Positions 8,985 through 16,959 of a stretch of DNA of 64,000 bases are shown here, in pieces. This DNA is from Pseudomonas sp. FP1742 (GTDB taxonomy: Bacteria; Pseudomonadota; Gammaproteobacteria; Pseudomonadales; Pseudomonadaceae), in the NCBI RefSeq assembly GCF_030687145.1, contig NZ_CP117460.1, forward strand, positions 5,022,001-5,086,000, written 5' to 3'. The notes beneath the pieces were generated by a model. That model made no database searches and was not told the origin of the DNA. It saw nothing but the letters and a program-made list of their open reading frames with translations. The number at the start of each line of letters is the position of its first letter. Positions within the stretch are counted from its first letter, which is position 1. The translations under genes and the position numbers were made by a program.

Positions 8985-9710
8985 CTATATACCAATGGTT
9001 TGCACTTTGGACAGGGCAACGCTGCCCAGGCCTGCCAGGTTCAACATCAACTCACCGCCGGTCTGGCTGATGGTCACGCTGTTGACCGTTGCCGGCAGGT
9101 AAGTAATCAGTGAGGTGTTCGTGCCATCGATGGTGGTCGTTGCGCCGAAGGTGTAAGTACCCGCCGGTGCCACCGCGCCCGAACTGTCCTTGCCGTCCCA
9201 GATGAAACTGGTGTTGCCGGCGCTTTGGCTGCCCAGGTCAAGGGTGCGGATGACCGTGCCTGCCGAGTTGGTGATCTTGACGGTGGCTGCGGAAACCGAT
9301 GTCGGCACCACCACGGTACCGTTGAGGCTCTTGGAGGTGTCGACCACCGCTTTGTCGGTCTGCGCGATGACCGAACGGCCCACCAGCGAAGAAGCCTGCA
9401 AGGCTTGCGACGAGTTGTAGTTGCCGGCAATACCGCTGACAGTCTGGTTCAGCGTGGTGATGCCTTCCAGGCTACTGAACTGCGCCAACTGAGCCACGAA
9501 CGCGCTGTTGTCCTGAGGATCGAGCGGGTTCTGGTTTTTCAGTTGGGTGACCAGCAGTTGCAGAAACGCATCCTTGCCCAGCGCCTTGCTGCCGGTGGCG
9601 CTGCTGGTGGCCGCGGCAAGACCGTCACTGGAGGTCGTGCTGGTCTTGACCGAAGAGTTGGCCAGGACATCCTTGATGCTTACGCCGCTGGTGGTATCGG
9701 TAACACTCAT
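8985..9710 (-). CDS. flgD: Flagellar hook cap / assembly protein FlgD (241 aa)
   Basis: This is the scaffold that caps the growing hook and is discarded afterwards. The conserved N-terminal part is visible: LGKDAFLQLLVTQLKNQNPLDPQDNSAFVAQLAQFSSLEG is the family hallmark (key segment LLVTQLKNQNPLDP). It is followed by a FlgD Ig-like domain containing GNTSFIWDGKDSSGA and APAGTYTF. A serine/threonine-rich N-terminus precedes the conserved core. The gene lies 16 bases after flgC and 31 before flgE, in the same operon. Confidence 0.95.
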   Translation of the reverse strand: MSVTDTTSGVSIKDVLANSSVKTSTTSSDGLAAATSSATGSKALGKDAFLQLLVTQLKNQNPLDPQDNSAFVAQLAQFSSLEGITTLNQTVSGIAGNYNSSQALQASSLVGRSVIAQTDKAVVDTSKSLNGTVVVPTSVSAATVKITNSAGTVIRTLDLGSQSAGNTSFIWDGKDSSGAVAPAGTYTFGATTTIDGTNTSLITYLPATVNSVTISQTGGELMLNLAGLGSVALSKVQTIGI

Positions 9711-9726
9711 CGAAAGTCGCCCCTTA

Positions 9727-10170
9727 TCACTGACCGAGGGTCAGGACCTTCTGCATCATGGTTTTGGCGGTGTTCATCATTTCGGCGTTGGTCTGGAACG
9801 AACGGCTCGCGGAAATCATGTCGGCCATCTCTTCGACGACGTTGACGTTCGGGTAGTAGACGTAGCCCTTGGCATCGGCAGCCGGATGATTCGGCTCGTA
9901 GCGCGCTTCAAGGTTGCTCTGGTCTTCGACCACGCCCAGCACTTGCACGCCTTGACCGGCTGCGTCCTGGTTCTGGAACAGCGAATCGCTGCCGCCGCTC
10001 TGGCCGCCCTGGAACATGGTGGCGAACACCGGATGACGGGCGCGATAGGTCTGGTCGATGCTCGACGAGACGGTTTCGGCGTTGGCGATGTTCGAGGCCA
10101 CGGTGTTCAAGCGAGTGGTCTGGGCACTCATGCCGCTACCGGCAATGTTGAAAACACTGGATAGAGACAT
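9727..10170 (-). CDS. flgC: Flagellar basal-body rod protein FlgC (147 aa)
   Basis: Proximal rod component of the basal body in the periplasm. It shows the N-terminal rod motif (SGMSAQTTRLNTVASNIANAE), the proximal-rod sequence YYPNVNVVEEMADMISASRS, and a C-terminal heptad-rich helix (NAEMMNTAKTMMQKVLTLGQ). The length is typical. The gap to flgB is three bases, so the two are translated together. Confidence 0.96.
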   Translation of the reverse strand: MSLSSVFNIAGSGMSAQTTRLNTVASNIANAETVSSSIDQTYRARHPVFATMFQGGQSGGSDSLFQNQDAAGQGVQVLGVVEDQSNLEARYEPNHPAADAKGYVYYPNVNVVEEMADMISASRSFQTNAEMMNTAKTMMQKVLTLGQ

Positions 10171-10173
10171 GGA

Positions 10174-10581
10174 TTACTCTCCGCGCAGGGCTGACACCAG
10201 CCCTTTGAATTTACTGTTGAGCAGGGTGAAGCTGGCCTGGAAGTTGACCGCGTTTTCCGCGTAGTTCGACTGTTCCAGTTGGGCGTCCACGGTGTTCTGG
10301 TCGATCGACGGTTGCATCGGCGTGCGATACATCAGCGACTCGTCGCCATTGCCCAAACCCTCAGCTTCGATGTGACGGCTGTTGGTCATGCTCAAGGCGA
10401 ACTTGCCGTTTTTGGTTTTCTCGTTCTGCTCGGCGAGCACTTTCGAGAAGTCCAGATCCCGAGCCTTGTAGTTCGGGGTGTCGGCGTTGGCGATGTTGTT
10501 GGCCAGGACTTCGGCACGCTGAGCGCGGAAGCCCAGGGCTTGTTCGTGGATACCGAGCGCTTTATCGAAGCTGATGCTCAT
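10174..10581 (-). CDS. flgB: Flagellar basal-body rod protein FlgB (135 aa)
   Basis: Proximal rod protein and first gene of flgBCDE. The open frame continues far upstream through a REP element. I set the start at 10581, where MSISFDKALGIHEQALGFR begins the family alignment and an AAGG sits nine bases ahead. The motif NNIANADTPNYKARDLDF and the C-terminal NYAENAVNFQASFTLLNSK are diagnostic. A sigma54 site lies 46 bases upstream of the start codon. Confidence 0.95.
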   Translation of the reverse strand: MSISFDKALGIHEQALGFRAQRAEVLANNIANADTPNYKARDLDFSKVLAEQNEKTKNGKFALSMTNSRHIEAEGLGNGDESLMYRTPMQPSIDQNTVDAQLEQSNYAENAVNFQASFTLLNSKFKGLVSALRGE

Positions 10582-10626
10582 GTCGGGAAACCTTCGGGTG
10601 ACCTGATTTTTCGTAACGTGAACATA

Positions 10627-10641
10627 GCAAGCGGCGTGCCA
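10627..10641 (-). promoter_or_regulatory. Sigma54 (RpoN) promoter of flgBCDE
   Basis: On the minus strand the sequence reads TGGCAC-GCCGC-TTGC, a perfect match to the -24/-12 consensus with the correct five-base spacer. A start about 12 bases on gives a leader of ~35 bases before flgB. This agrees with the known FleQ/RpoN control of Pseudomonas hook genes. Confidence 0.85.
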
Positions 10642-10644
10642 ATT

Positions 10645-10670
10645 CAAAAAAGCCCGTAAACCGGGGCTTT
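10645..10670 (-). terminator. Terminator just upstream of the flgB promoter
   Basis: The stem AAAGCCC/GGGCTTT is followed by T residues on the minus strand. It insulates flgB from cheR transcription and is the second stop signal in the interval. Confidence 0.6.
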
Positions 10671-10762
10671 GCCGGCGATGGCAAGACGGCAATGCCAGAA
10701 AAGCGGCAACCGATTTCCGCCGCCTGCCGCTTTTCTGCCGCTTGTAACTGGCAACGACTATC

Positions 10763-10859
10763 CAATGTGGGAGCGGGCTTGCTCGCGAAGGCGTCGTGTC
10801 AGTCGACATTTGCTTTGACTGGCATACCGCATTCGCGAGCAAGCCCGCTCCCACATTGG
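10763..10859. repeat. REP pair (REPIN) between cheR and flgB
   Basis: CAATGTGGGAGCGGGCTTGC at 10763 is repeated inverted at 10838-10859, with a ~50-base spacer. Same family as the copies at 47.6, 48.6, 51.4, 55.2 and 62.8 kb. Confidence 0.88.
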
Positions 10860-10889
10860 ATTGTTGTAGGTACAGGGAAATCATCAGGC

Positions 10890-10930
10890 ATAAAAAAACG
10901 GGAGCCCCCTAAGGACTCCCGTTTTTTTAT
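10890..10930 (-). terminator. Terminator after cheR
   Basis: The hairpin CGGGAGtcc...ctCCCG (10899-10921) is bounded by runs of seven A and T. It lies 17 bases after the cheR stop. Confidence 0.85.
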
Positions 10931-10946
10931 GCCTGCCGCTTTTGAA

Positions 10947-11774
10947 TCACTTCGCCTTGTAAATGATCCCCGGGCTGCACTGGACCATCTGGTAATGATC
11001 CGGCAAACCGTTCAGCGCTTCGGACGCGCCAAGGAACAGATAACCGCCCGGCTTGAGCGTGCTGTGGATACGCAACAGGATGTCTTTCTTCACCTCGGCG
11101 GAGAAGTAGATCAGCACGTTGCGGCAGAACACGATGTCGAACTTGCCCAGGCTCGCGTAGCTGTCCAGCAGGTTGAACGAGCGAAATTCCACCCGACTCT
11201 TGATCGGTGCCTTGATCGCCCAGCGCCCCGGCCCCTTGGGGTCGAAGTACCGCTGCAGGCGCTCGGGCGACAGACCGCGGCCGATGGCCAGGCTGTCGTA
11301 CTCGCCGGTCTTGCAGTTGGTCAGCATGGTGCCGGACAGGTCGGTGGCAACAATCTGCACGCCCATCTTCAACTGGCCCATGTTGACCCGTTCGAACTCA
11401 TCGATGGACATCGACAGCGAATACGGCTCCTGACCCGACGAACACGCCGCCGACCAGATCCGCAGGCGCTGGCCGGGGCTGGCCTTGATCGCTTCCGGCA
11501 ATACCTTGTTCTTCAAGACTTCAAACGGATAGGTGTCACGAAACCACAGGGTTTCGTTGGTGGTCATGGCATCCACCACCATCTCGCGCAAACCGCTGCG
11601 CGGCTGGGTCTGGATGCGCTGAACCAGCTCGCCCAGCGATTTGATGCCCTGCTGTTCCATCAGTTTGTTGAGACGGCTCGAGACCAGATATTGCTTGTTT
11701 TCACCGAGCAAAATGCCACAGGCTTTTTCCAGGAATACCCGGAACTGTTCGAAATCCAAATTACCCGTAGACAA
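10947..11774 (-). CDS. cheR: Chemotaxis protein methyltransferase CheR (275 aa)
   Basis: CheR transfers methyl groups from S-adenosylmethionine to glutamates of chemoreceptors, for sensory adaptation. The helical N-terminal domain (residues ~5-80) is followed by the SAM-binding fold: RIWSAACSSGQEPYSLSM near 105, VATDLSGTMLTNCKTGEY near 140, and FDIVFCRNVLIYFS near 215. The start is TTG at 11774, because a stop codon lies five codons upstream and a GAGGCGG ribosome site precedes it. It follows cheV by 46 bases in the same direction, forming a cheV-cheR pair. Confidence 0.94.
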   Translation of the reverse strand: MSTGNLDFEQFRVFLEKACGILLGENKQYLVSSRLNKLMEQQGIKSLGELVQRIQTQPRSGLREMVVDAMTTNETLWFRDTYPFEVLKNKVLPEAIKASPGQRLRIWSAACSSGQEPYSLSMSIDEFERVNMGQLKMGVQIVATDLSGTMLTNCKTGEYDSLAIGRGLSPERLQRYFDPKGPGRWAIKAPIKSRVEFRSFNLLDSYASLGKFDIVFCRNVLIYFSAEVKKDILLRIHSTLKPGGYLFLGASEALNGLPDHYQMVQCSPGIIYKAK

Positions 11775-11820
11775 AGATACCGCCTCTTAAATCGTGTTGA
11801 CCGCCAGGGGCAGAAGGCCT

Positions 11821-12753
11821 CTAGCTGTTATCTGCTGCTTTGATCCGGTCGACTACCCGGGATGCCAGGTCATCAGGACGGAACTTGGCCAGGAAGTCAT
11901 CGGCACCGACCTTCTTGACCATCGCCTGATTGAACACTCCCGACAACGAAGTATGCAGGATGATATGGAGCTTTTGCATGCGCGGATCGGCGCGGATCTC
12001 GGCCGTCAGGGTGTACCCGTCCATCTCCGGCATCTCGATGTCGGAGATCATCATCAGGAACTCTTCCTCCGGCTTCTTGCCCTCGTCGGCCAGTTTGCGC
12101 AGGTAATCCAGCGCTTGCCGACCGTCGTTCAACGCCACCACTTCGACACCGACCGTCTGCAGGCAACGGGTCACCTGCTTGCGCGCCACCGACGAGTCAT
12201 CGACCGTCAGCACCCGCAAGGACAATGCCTTGTGCTGAGTCTCGACATCCACCACGCCCACCGAAATCGCTTCCGGCGTCGGCGCCACTTCCGCCAGCAC
12301 CTTCTCGACGTCGATGATTTCGACTAACTGGTTGTCGACCCGAGTCACAGCCGTCAGGTAGTGATCGCGCCCCGTGCCCTTGGGTGGCGGATGAATCTCC
12401 TCCCAGTTCATGTTGACGATGCGCTCCACCGACCGAACCAGGAAACCCTGGGTCTTGGTGTTGTACTCCGTGATGATCACGAAGGGATTGCTCTGGTCCA
12501 GCAACCGACCGGAACCGGTCGCCATCGCCAGATCCAGAATCGGAATGGTTGCCCCCCGAATATTCGCCACGCCGCACACGACAGGACTGGACTTGGGCAT
12601 CAGAGTCAGCTTGGGGCATTGCAGCACCTCACGAACCTTGAACACGTTGATCCCATACAGCTGCTGGCCGTCGAGACGGAACAACAACAGCTCAAGGCGA
12701 TTCTGCCCTACCAGTTGCGTGCGCTGGTTCACCGAATCCATTACACCAGCCAT
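11821..12753 (-). CDS. cheV: Chemotaxis coupling/response regulator protein CheV (310 aa)
   Basis: The N-terminal CheW-like domain (residues ~15-165; LLFRLDGQQLYGINVFKVREV, GVANIRGATIPILDL) couples receptors to the CheA kinase. The C-terminal receiver domain (~180-305) has LTVDDSSVARKQVTRCL, the phospho-accepting Asp in ISDIEMPEMDGYTL and the distal LAKFRPDDLA. It is divergent from flgA, with 81 bases between start codons, and is followed by cheR. An AGGAG lies eight bases ahead of its ATG. Confidence 0.94.
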   Translation of the reverse strand: MAGVMDSVNQRTQLVGQNRLELLLFRLDGQQLYGINVFKVREVLQCPKLTLMPKSSPVVCGVANIRGATIPILDLAMATGSGRLLDQSNPFVIITEYNTKTQGFLVRSVERIVNMNWEEIHPPPKGTGRDHYLTAVTRVDNQLVEIIDVEKVLAEVAPTPEAISVGVVDVETQHKALSLRVLTVDDSSVARKQVTRCLQTVGVEVVALNDGRQALDYLRKLADEGKKPEEEFLMMISDIEMPEMDGYTLTAEIRADPRMQKLHIILHTSLSGVFNQAMVKKVGADDFLAKFRPDDLASRVVDRIKAADNS

Positions 12754-12807
12754 GCCAAGACTCCTACACCAACGCTAAGTGTGTTGCGACGCACATTCAT
12801 CACGAAA

Positions 12808-12822
12808 CGGCACGGCGCTTGC
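12808..12822 (+). promoter_or_regulatory. Sigma54-like site abutting the flgA start codon
   Basis: CGGCAC-GGCGC-TTGC has both GG and GC elements at -24/-12 spacing; only the first base differs from TGGCAC. Transcription would begin at ~12834, one base before the predicted flgA ATG. Either flgA is nearly leaderless, or it starts further in, or the site is not used. Confidence 0.55.
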
Positions 12823-12834
12823 TTTTTAACTCTT

Positions 12835-13596
12835 ATGAACACAGAACCGACATTTTTCCGACGCCTGACATCAACCTGCCGCAGATTGCTCTGTGCGATG
12901 TCGGCCGTTTGCCTGTTCAACGCTGGCAGCCCTGCCCTTGCTGATACGGTTACCTTGCCTGACATGCTTATCGGCGTCACCCAGGGCTTTCTTGAATTCA
13001 CCGTAGAGGACTATCTGGCCAGCAGTCAAACGCAAGGTCGCTACGAAATCCAGGTCAATCAGCTCGATCCGCGCCTGCGCATGCCTATGTGCGACAAGGA
13101 ATTGACTGCCACCCTCGAGAGCCCGGCAAGGCCTCTGGGCCGGGTCACGGTCAAGGTTCGCTGCGAGGGCGCCGCACCCTGGACCGTCTTCGTGCCCGCT
13201 CAAGTGAAGCTGTTTCGCGACATCGTGACGACCACTCGTCCGCTCAAGCGCACAGGGATTATCGAACCTCAGGACGTAACCCTGCGCGAGCGCGATGTCA
13301 GCCTGATAAACCAGGGTTTTCTGACTTCTGTCGATCAGGCGATCGGGCAAAAACTTACCCGACCAATGGTCGCCGATCAGATCATTACGCTGGTGCATCT
13401 CGAACAGGCGGAAGTGGTTCGCAAGGGCGACCAGGTGGTGATTACCGCCCGCAGTGGTACGCTCAGTGTGCGCATGCCGGGTGAAGCGTTGTCCAACGGT
13501 GGCCTGAGCGAACAGATTCGCGTCAAAAACCTTAACTCCCAGCGGGTCATCAAGGCGCAAGTCACCGCGCCCGGCCAGGTGGAAGTAGCCATGTAA
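12835..13596 (+). CDS. flgA: Flagellar P-ring assembly chaperone FlgA (253 aa)
   Basis: Periplasmic chaperone for P-ring formation. The N-terminus is a signal peptide (basic FFRRLTSTCRRLL, then a hydrophobic stretch and GSPALA before ADT). The SAF domain follows (~125-250): FRDIVTTTRPLKRTGII, VTLRERDVSLI, LTRPMVADQIITL and the C-terminal RVIKAQVTAPGQVEVAM. I chose ATG 12835 because the next Met (residue 22) would remove the charged part of the signal peptide. No convincing Shine-Dalgarno lies upstream of 12835. Divergent from cheV and followed by flgM. Confidence 0.92.
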   Translation: MNTEPTFFRRLTSTCRRLLCAMSAVCLFNAGSPALADTVTLPDMLIGVTQGFLEFTVEDYLASSQTQGRYEIQVNQLDPRLRMPMCDKELTATLESPARPLGRVTVKVRCEGAAPWTVFVPAQVKLFRDIVTTTRPLKRTGIIEPQDVTLRERDVSLINQGFLTSVDQAIGQKLTRPMVADQIITLVHLEQAEVVRKGDQVVITARSGTLSVRMPGEALSNGGLSEQIRVKNLNSQRVIKAQVTAPGQVEVAM

Positions 13597-13700
13597 GGGC
13601 TCTGTGTTTGTGAAGTGATGGCGCGCCGTCTGGCGGTTGCCTAAACTGTGCCGCATGCAGGACATGCGCTGGCGCATGCAAGCTCATTGATAAATGGGCC

Positions 13701-13727
13701 TAAAGTTTTTTGGGAAATAGCCGAAAA
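13701..13727 (+). promoter_or_regulatory. Sigma28 (FliA) promoter of flgMN
   Basis: TAAAGTTT-N11-GCCGAAAA matches the flagellar sigma28 consensus (TAAAGTTT-N11-GCCGATAA) at all but one position with exact spacing. It is ~37 bases ahead of the flgM ATG. This fits the known loop in which FliA drives its own anti-sigma factor. Confidence 0.85.
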
Positions 13728-13763
13728 CATGGCAAGCGTCCAAATACCCAGAGGTTTTTTGTC

Positions 13764-14090
13764 ATGGTCATCGATTTCAGTCGTTTAAACAGCTCCTCGT
13801 CACTTACGGGCAGTACACGTACCAGCGCTGCGAAGGAAACCGCCGAAGCCGGCCAATCCGCGCCGCTGAATACCCCGGCCGAACAGGCCAGTACCACCAA
13901 AAGCGGGGAATCGGTACACCTCAGCAATGAGGCTCAACAGTTGCAGAAGGTCACTGACAAGCTGCGCGATCAGCCTGCCGTCGACAAAGCCCGCGTGGCC
14001 GAGTTGAAAGCAGCGATTGCCGATGGCAGCTATAAGGTCGACAGCAACCGTGTAGCCAGCAAACTGCTCAACTTCGAAGCCCAGCGCTAG
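13764..14090 (+). CDS. flgM: Anti-sigma28 factor FlgM (108 aa)
   Basis: FlgM binds FliA until the hook is complete, then is exported through it. The N-terminal half is low-complexity and polar ([21 protein letters not shown]), as expected for the disordered part. The C-terminal half holds the sigma-binding helices ([40 protein letters not shown]). The ATG at 13764 is set by AGAGG eight bases upstream. It precedes flgN by 48 bases. Confidence 0.93.
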   Translation: MVIDFSRLNSSSSLTGSTRTSAAKETAEAGQSAPLNTPAEQASTTKSGESVHLSNEAQQLQKVTDKLRDQPAVDKARVAELKAAIADGSYKVDSNRVASKLLNFEAQR

Positions 14091-14138
14091 GCCACGGCCC
14101 GCGCCAGGCTTTTGGACGCTTAAAACCCAAGGCCAGCC

Positions 14139-14606
14139 ATGCACGACACTCATTTACTGCAACTGATCATCGACGACTTTGCCCCGGCGCAACAACTGCT
14201 GGAACTGCTGCAAACCGAGTCCCTCGCCTTGCACGGTCGCGACATGCCACTGCTTGAAGAGATTCTGGCGCGTAAACAGGCATTGATCATTCTGCTCGAA
14301 CAGCATGGCCGCAAACGCAGTGAAATCCTCGTCAGCCTCAATCTGCCGACCAATCGCCAGGGCCTGGAGCAACTCGCCAGCCAGTCGAGCATTGGTGAAC
14401 ATTTGCTGGCACAGAGCGACGTGCTGACCGACCTCCTGGCCCAGTGCCAGAGCACCAATACCAACAATGGCCAGTCGATTCTGGTGCAGCAGGCCGCCAC
14501 GGCCAACCAGCTGAAAATCCTCACCGGCGGTGAGCCGCCAGCGCTCTACGATGCCCGCGGATCAACCTCCAAGCTCGCCAAGCCACGCCCGCTCAGTCAG
14601 GCTTGA
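14139..14606 (+). CDS. flgN: Flagellar export chaperone FlgN (155 aa)
   Basis: A small helical cytoplasmic chaperone that escorts the hook-filament junction proteins FlgK and FlgL to the export gate. The protein is almost entirely amphipathic helix with heptads (LIIDDFAPAQQLLELLQTES, PLLEEILARKQALIILLEQH) and ends in a polar tail, as in the FlgN family. Cotranscribed with flgM. The identification comes from position and helical pattern more than from invariant residues. Confidence 0.88.
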   Translation: MHDTHLLQLIIDDFAPAQQLLELLQTESLALHGRDMPLLEEILARKQALIILLEQHGRKRSEILVSLNLPTNRQGLEQLASQSSIGEHLLAQSDVLTDLLAQCQSTNTNNGQSILVQQAATANQLKILTGGEPPALYDARGSTSKLAKPRPLSQA

Positions 14607-14694
14607 GCCTTTCAATGAGCACGCTCTATCAAGACGCGAAACATGCTGGCAGAATGCTGGCTAGTAGTCATATTTGTCTGGAGATTGATACCCC

Positions 14695-15441
14695 GTGTTC
14701 AATGCCTTAAACGCGGAAGATGCTCCGCAGCCACCCAAGGTGCTCACCACGCCCCTGGAAATCTCCGGCAACCTGCGTCAGCTGCAAGACAGCCATGACC
14801 CGCTGATCATCACGTTCCACGAGCGCAGCCAGCGCTTCCAGAGTTATCTGGTGGATGTCGATCGTAACAGCAACATGATCGCCCTGGACGAAATGATCCC
14901 CCGCGACGGCGAACGCTTTCTGCTGGCCGGTGAACCGTTCAAGGTCGAAGGTTTCCACGATGGCGTGCGCATCGCGTGGGAAAGCAACGGCCCGCTGACT
15001 ATCGACGAATCCGGTGATGGTCGCTGCTACCGTGGCTCGCTGCCCGATGAGGTGGTTTACCACCAGCGCCGCAATGCTTTCCGGGCTGCGTTGAAGCTGG
15101 CACAACTGGTTAATGTCGAGCTGGGGGGTGACAAACTCAAGTCGCCTATTGGTGGCAAACTGCTGGACATCTCCGCCACTGGCTGCAAATTGCGCTTCGA
15201 CGGTGACATCACCGCCAGGCTGCAATTAGGCCAGGTCTACGACCGTTTCATCGCCGCCCTGCCCTTCGGCAGCATGACGGCACCGGTCGAGTTGCGTTAC
15301 CTGCACTTTGAAGAAAAGATCAACACCACCTTCGCCGGCGTGCGCTTTCACAACATGAGCGGCCTGGTGCAACGGCAGGTCGAGCGGTTCGTCTATCAGC
15401 TGCAACGCGAAGCCCGGCGCTTCGACAAAGACGACTTCTGA
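14695..15441 (+). CDS. flgZ: PilZ-domain c-di-GMP receptor, flagellar brake FlgZ/YcgR (248 aa)
   Basis: The N-terminal YcgR-N domain (residues ~20-115) is followed by a PilZ domain (~120-235). The latter carries the two c-di-GMP motifs: the arginine cluster YHQRRNAFR near 122 and the D-x-S-x-x-G motif [13 protein letters not shown] near 160. When bound to c-di-GMP such proteins slow or bias the flagellar motor. The start is GTG at 14695, after a GGAG. It lies 88 bases behind flgN, the place FlgZ occupies in other pseudomonads. Confidence 0.93.
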   Translation: MFNALNAEDAPQPPKVLTTPLEISGNLRQLQDSHDPLIITFHERSQRFQSYLVDVDRNSNMIALDEMIPRDGERFLLAGEPFKVEGFHDGVRIAWESNGPLTIDESGDGRCYRGSLPDEVVYHQRRNAFRAALKLAQLVNVELGGDKLKSPIGGKLLDISATGCKLRFDGDITARLQLGQVYDRFIAALPFGSMTAPVELRYLHFEEKINTTFAGVRFHNMSGLVQRQVERFVYQLQREARRFDKDDF

Positions 15442-15454
15442 TACGCCCCGCCAA

Positions 15455-15498
15455 TAAAAAAACGGGCAGCCCCTTGCGGTGACTGCCCGTTTTTTTTA
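15455..15498. terminator. Bidirectional terminator between flgZ and the MFS gene
   Basis: The stem ACGGGCAGcc/gtgaCTGCCCGT has A-run and T-run flanks. It serves the two converging genes. Confidence 0.88.
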
Positions 15499-15506
15499 TG
15501 CCTGGA

Positions 15507-16889
15507 TCAAGGCCGCGCTTCGGTAAAACTTTGCTCGCGACCTGCGTCCGGGTCTTCTGATTCCGAAACTGTTTCAGGTTCTGGTTCGGGCTCGGCATCC
15601 GGATCGACATCAGGCTCCGGGTTGACCGGGTTCTGCATCTGATCCTGCACCACTTGCTCATCGACTCGCGGGTCAAGGCACGCCACCAGTGGCGAACTCG
15701 ACATGCTGTCCGGCATGGCCACGTGATGCAGCGGAGCATCGTCCACCTGATGCAGGTTGGTGACCGCTTTCGGACGGATTCGCCACACCAGCACTAGCGC
15801 GAAGAAGCTGAAAAAGGCATAGAGCATCTGGCTGCCGAACAACTTCATCAACACCCCGGCCACCAGCGGTCCGATACTCGCGCCGACGCCGTAGGTCACC
15901 AGCAGCATCGCCGTCAGCGACACCCGGCGATCACCCTCGACGTGGTCGTTGGAGAACGCTACCGCCAACGGGTACAGACAGAACTGCACCAACGAGCAGA
16001 GGAATCCGGCGATGAACAGCACCTCCAGCGGCACCTGCTGCATGATCGCCAGCGGCAACGCCGCCAGTGCCAGGGTGAACGCAAAACTGCGGATCAACAG
16101 TGCCCGGTCATAACGGTCGGACAGCCAACCCAACGGCCACTGCACCACCAGCCCCGCAAAAATGCAGCTCCCCATGAACAGGCCGACCTGTTCCGTGGAC
16201 AACCCTTGCTGCGAGGCATACAGCGGCGCCAGACCGTAGAACGAACCGACGATCAACCCCGACCCCAATACCGTGCTCAGTGACTGCGGCACGCGCTTGA
16301 TGAAGAACCGTGGCTCCATCGGTGCCGGGTGCAGAGGCGCCGGGTGAATCCGCCGGGTCAGGGCCACCGGCACCAGACACAGGGCGAAGCACAGCGCGAC
16401 CAGCATCAACAGTTCCAGCCCCAGTCCCGGGTGCATGACCAGAATCAGCTGACCCAGCACCAGCCCCAGGTACGAGGCGATCATGTAGCCGCTGAACACC
16501 ACGCCACGCTGCTTGGCTTCTGCCTGCTCGTTGAGCCAGCTTTCGATCACCATGTACTGGCACATCATGCCCAGGCCGACGATCACCCGCAGGAACAACC
16601 ACGCGGGCAGCCAGTCCACCAGGCCATGGCCCAGCACCGCCGCGCCGACGATCCCGGCACAGGCTGAATAAGCTCGAATATGCCCGACCCGGGCAATCAG
16701 CCGATGGCCGATCTTGCCACCCAGCACCAGGCCGAAATAGTTGGCCGCCATCAACGCGCCGACCCACAGGCTGTCGACTTTATCGGCCGCCAGGCGCAGG
16801 GCAAGGTAGGTACTCAACAGGCCCGAGCCGATCAACATCATCAGCGAGGCGAAATAAAGTCCTCGAAAGGATTTCAGGATTTGGCGCAT
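15507..16889 (-). CDS. Major facilitator superfamily transporter, YcaD-like (460 aa)
   Basis: Twelve predicted membrane helices span residues ~10-385. The MFS loop signatures are GGKIGHRLIARVG between helices 2 and 3 and GWLSDRYDRALLIRS in the second half. The pattern resembles the YcaD/UMF group; substrate unknown. The C-terminal ~65 residues are unusual: a proline- and acid-rich tail (EPDVDPDAEPEPEPETVSE) predicted to lie in the cytoplasm. It follows the glutamine-synthetase-like gene on the same strand with 70 bases between, so a role in uptake or export of a polyamine or related amine is possible but unproven. Confidence 0.85.
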   Translation of the reverse strand: MRQILKSFRGLYFASLMMLIGSGLLSTYLALRLAADKVDSLWVGALMAANYFGLVLGGKIGHRLIARVGHIRAYSACAGIVGAAVLGHGLVDWLPAWLFLRVIVGLGMMCQYMVIESWLNEQAEAKQRGVVFSGYMIASYLGLVLGQLILVMHPGLGLELLMLVALCFALCLVPVALTRRIHPAPLHPAPMEPRFFIKRVPQSLSTVLGSGLIVGSFYGLAPLYASQQGLSTEQVGLFMGSCIFAGLVVQWPLGWLSDRYDRALLIRSFAFTLALAALPLAIMQQVPLEVLFIAGFLCSLVQFCLYPLAVAFSNDHVEGDRRVSLTAMLLVTYGVGASIGPLVAGVLMKLFGSQMLYAFFSFFALVLVWRIRPKAVTNLHQVDDAPLHHVAMPDSMSSSPLVACLDPRVDEQVVQDQMQNPVNPEPDVDPDAEPEPEPETVSESEDPDAGREQSFTEARP

Positions 16890-16919
16890 CGGCGTTCCGA
16901 GCGGCTCCTTGCAGTGAGT

Positions 16920-16947
16920 ATCGGGCTATCGACAACGATAGCCCGAT
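16920..16947. repeat. Perfect 12-bp inverted repeat between the ligase and MFS genes
   Basis: Arms ATCGGGCTATCG (16920-16931) and CGATAGCCCGAT (16936-16947) surround ACAA. No T-run follows on either strand, so it may be a factor-dependent stop, an mRNA-processing hairpin or an operator. Confidence 0.6.
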
Positions 16948-16959
16948 GGCGACAGATCG

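Noticed and set aside
10582..10884. 101-codon N-terminal extension of FlgB
   Set aside because: It reads through a REP element and terminator and adds no family similarity.
12754..12834. Sigma28 site for cheV on the minus strand (GCCGTTTC with an upstream A-rich box)
   Set aside because: The spacer is nine instead of eleven bases and the -10 match is poor.
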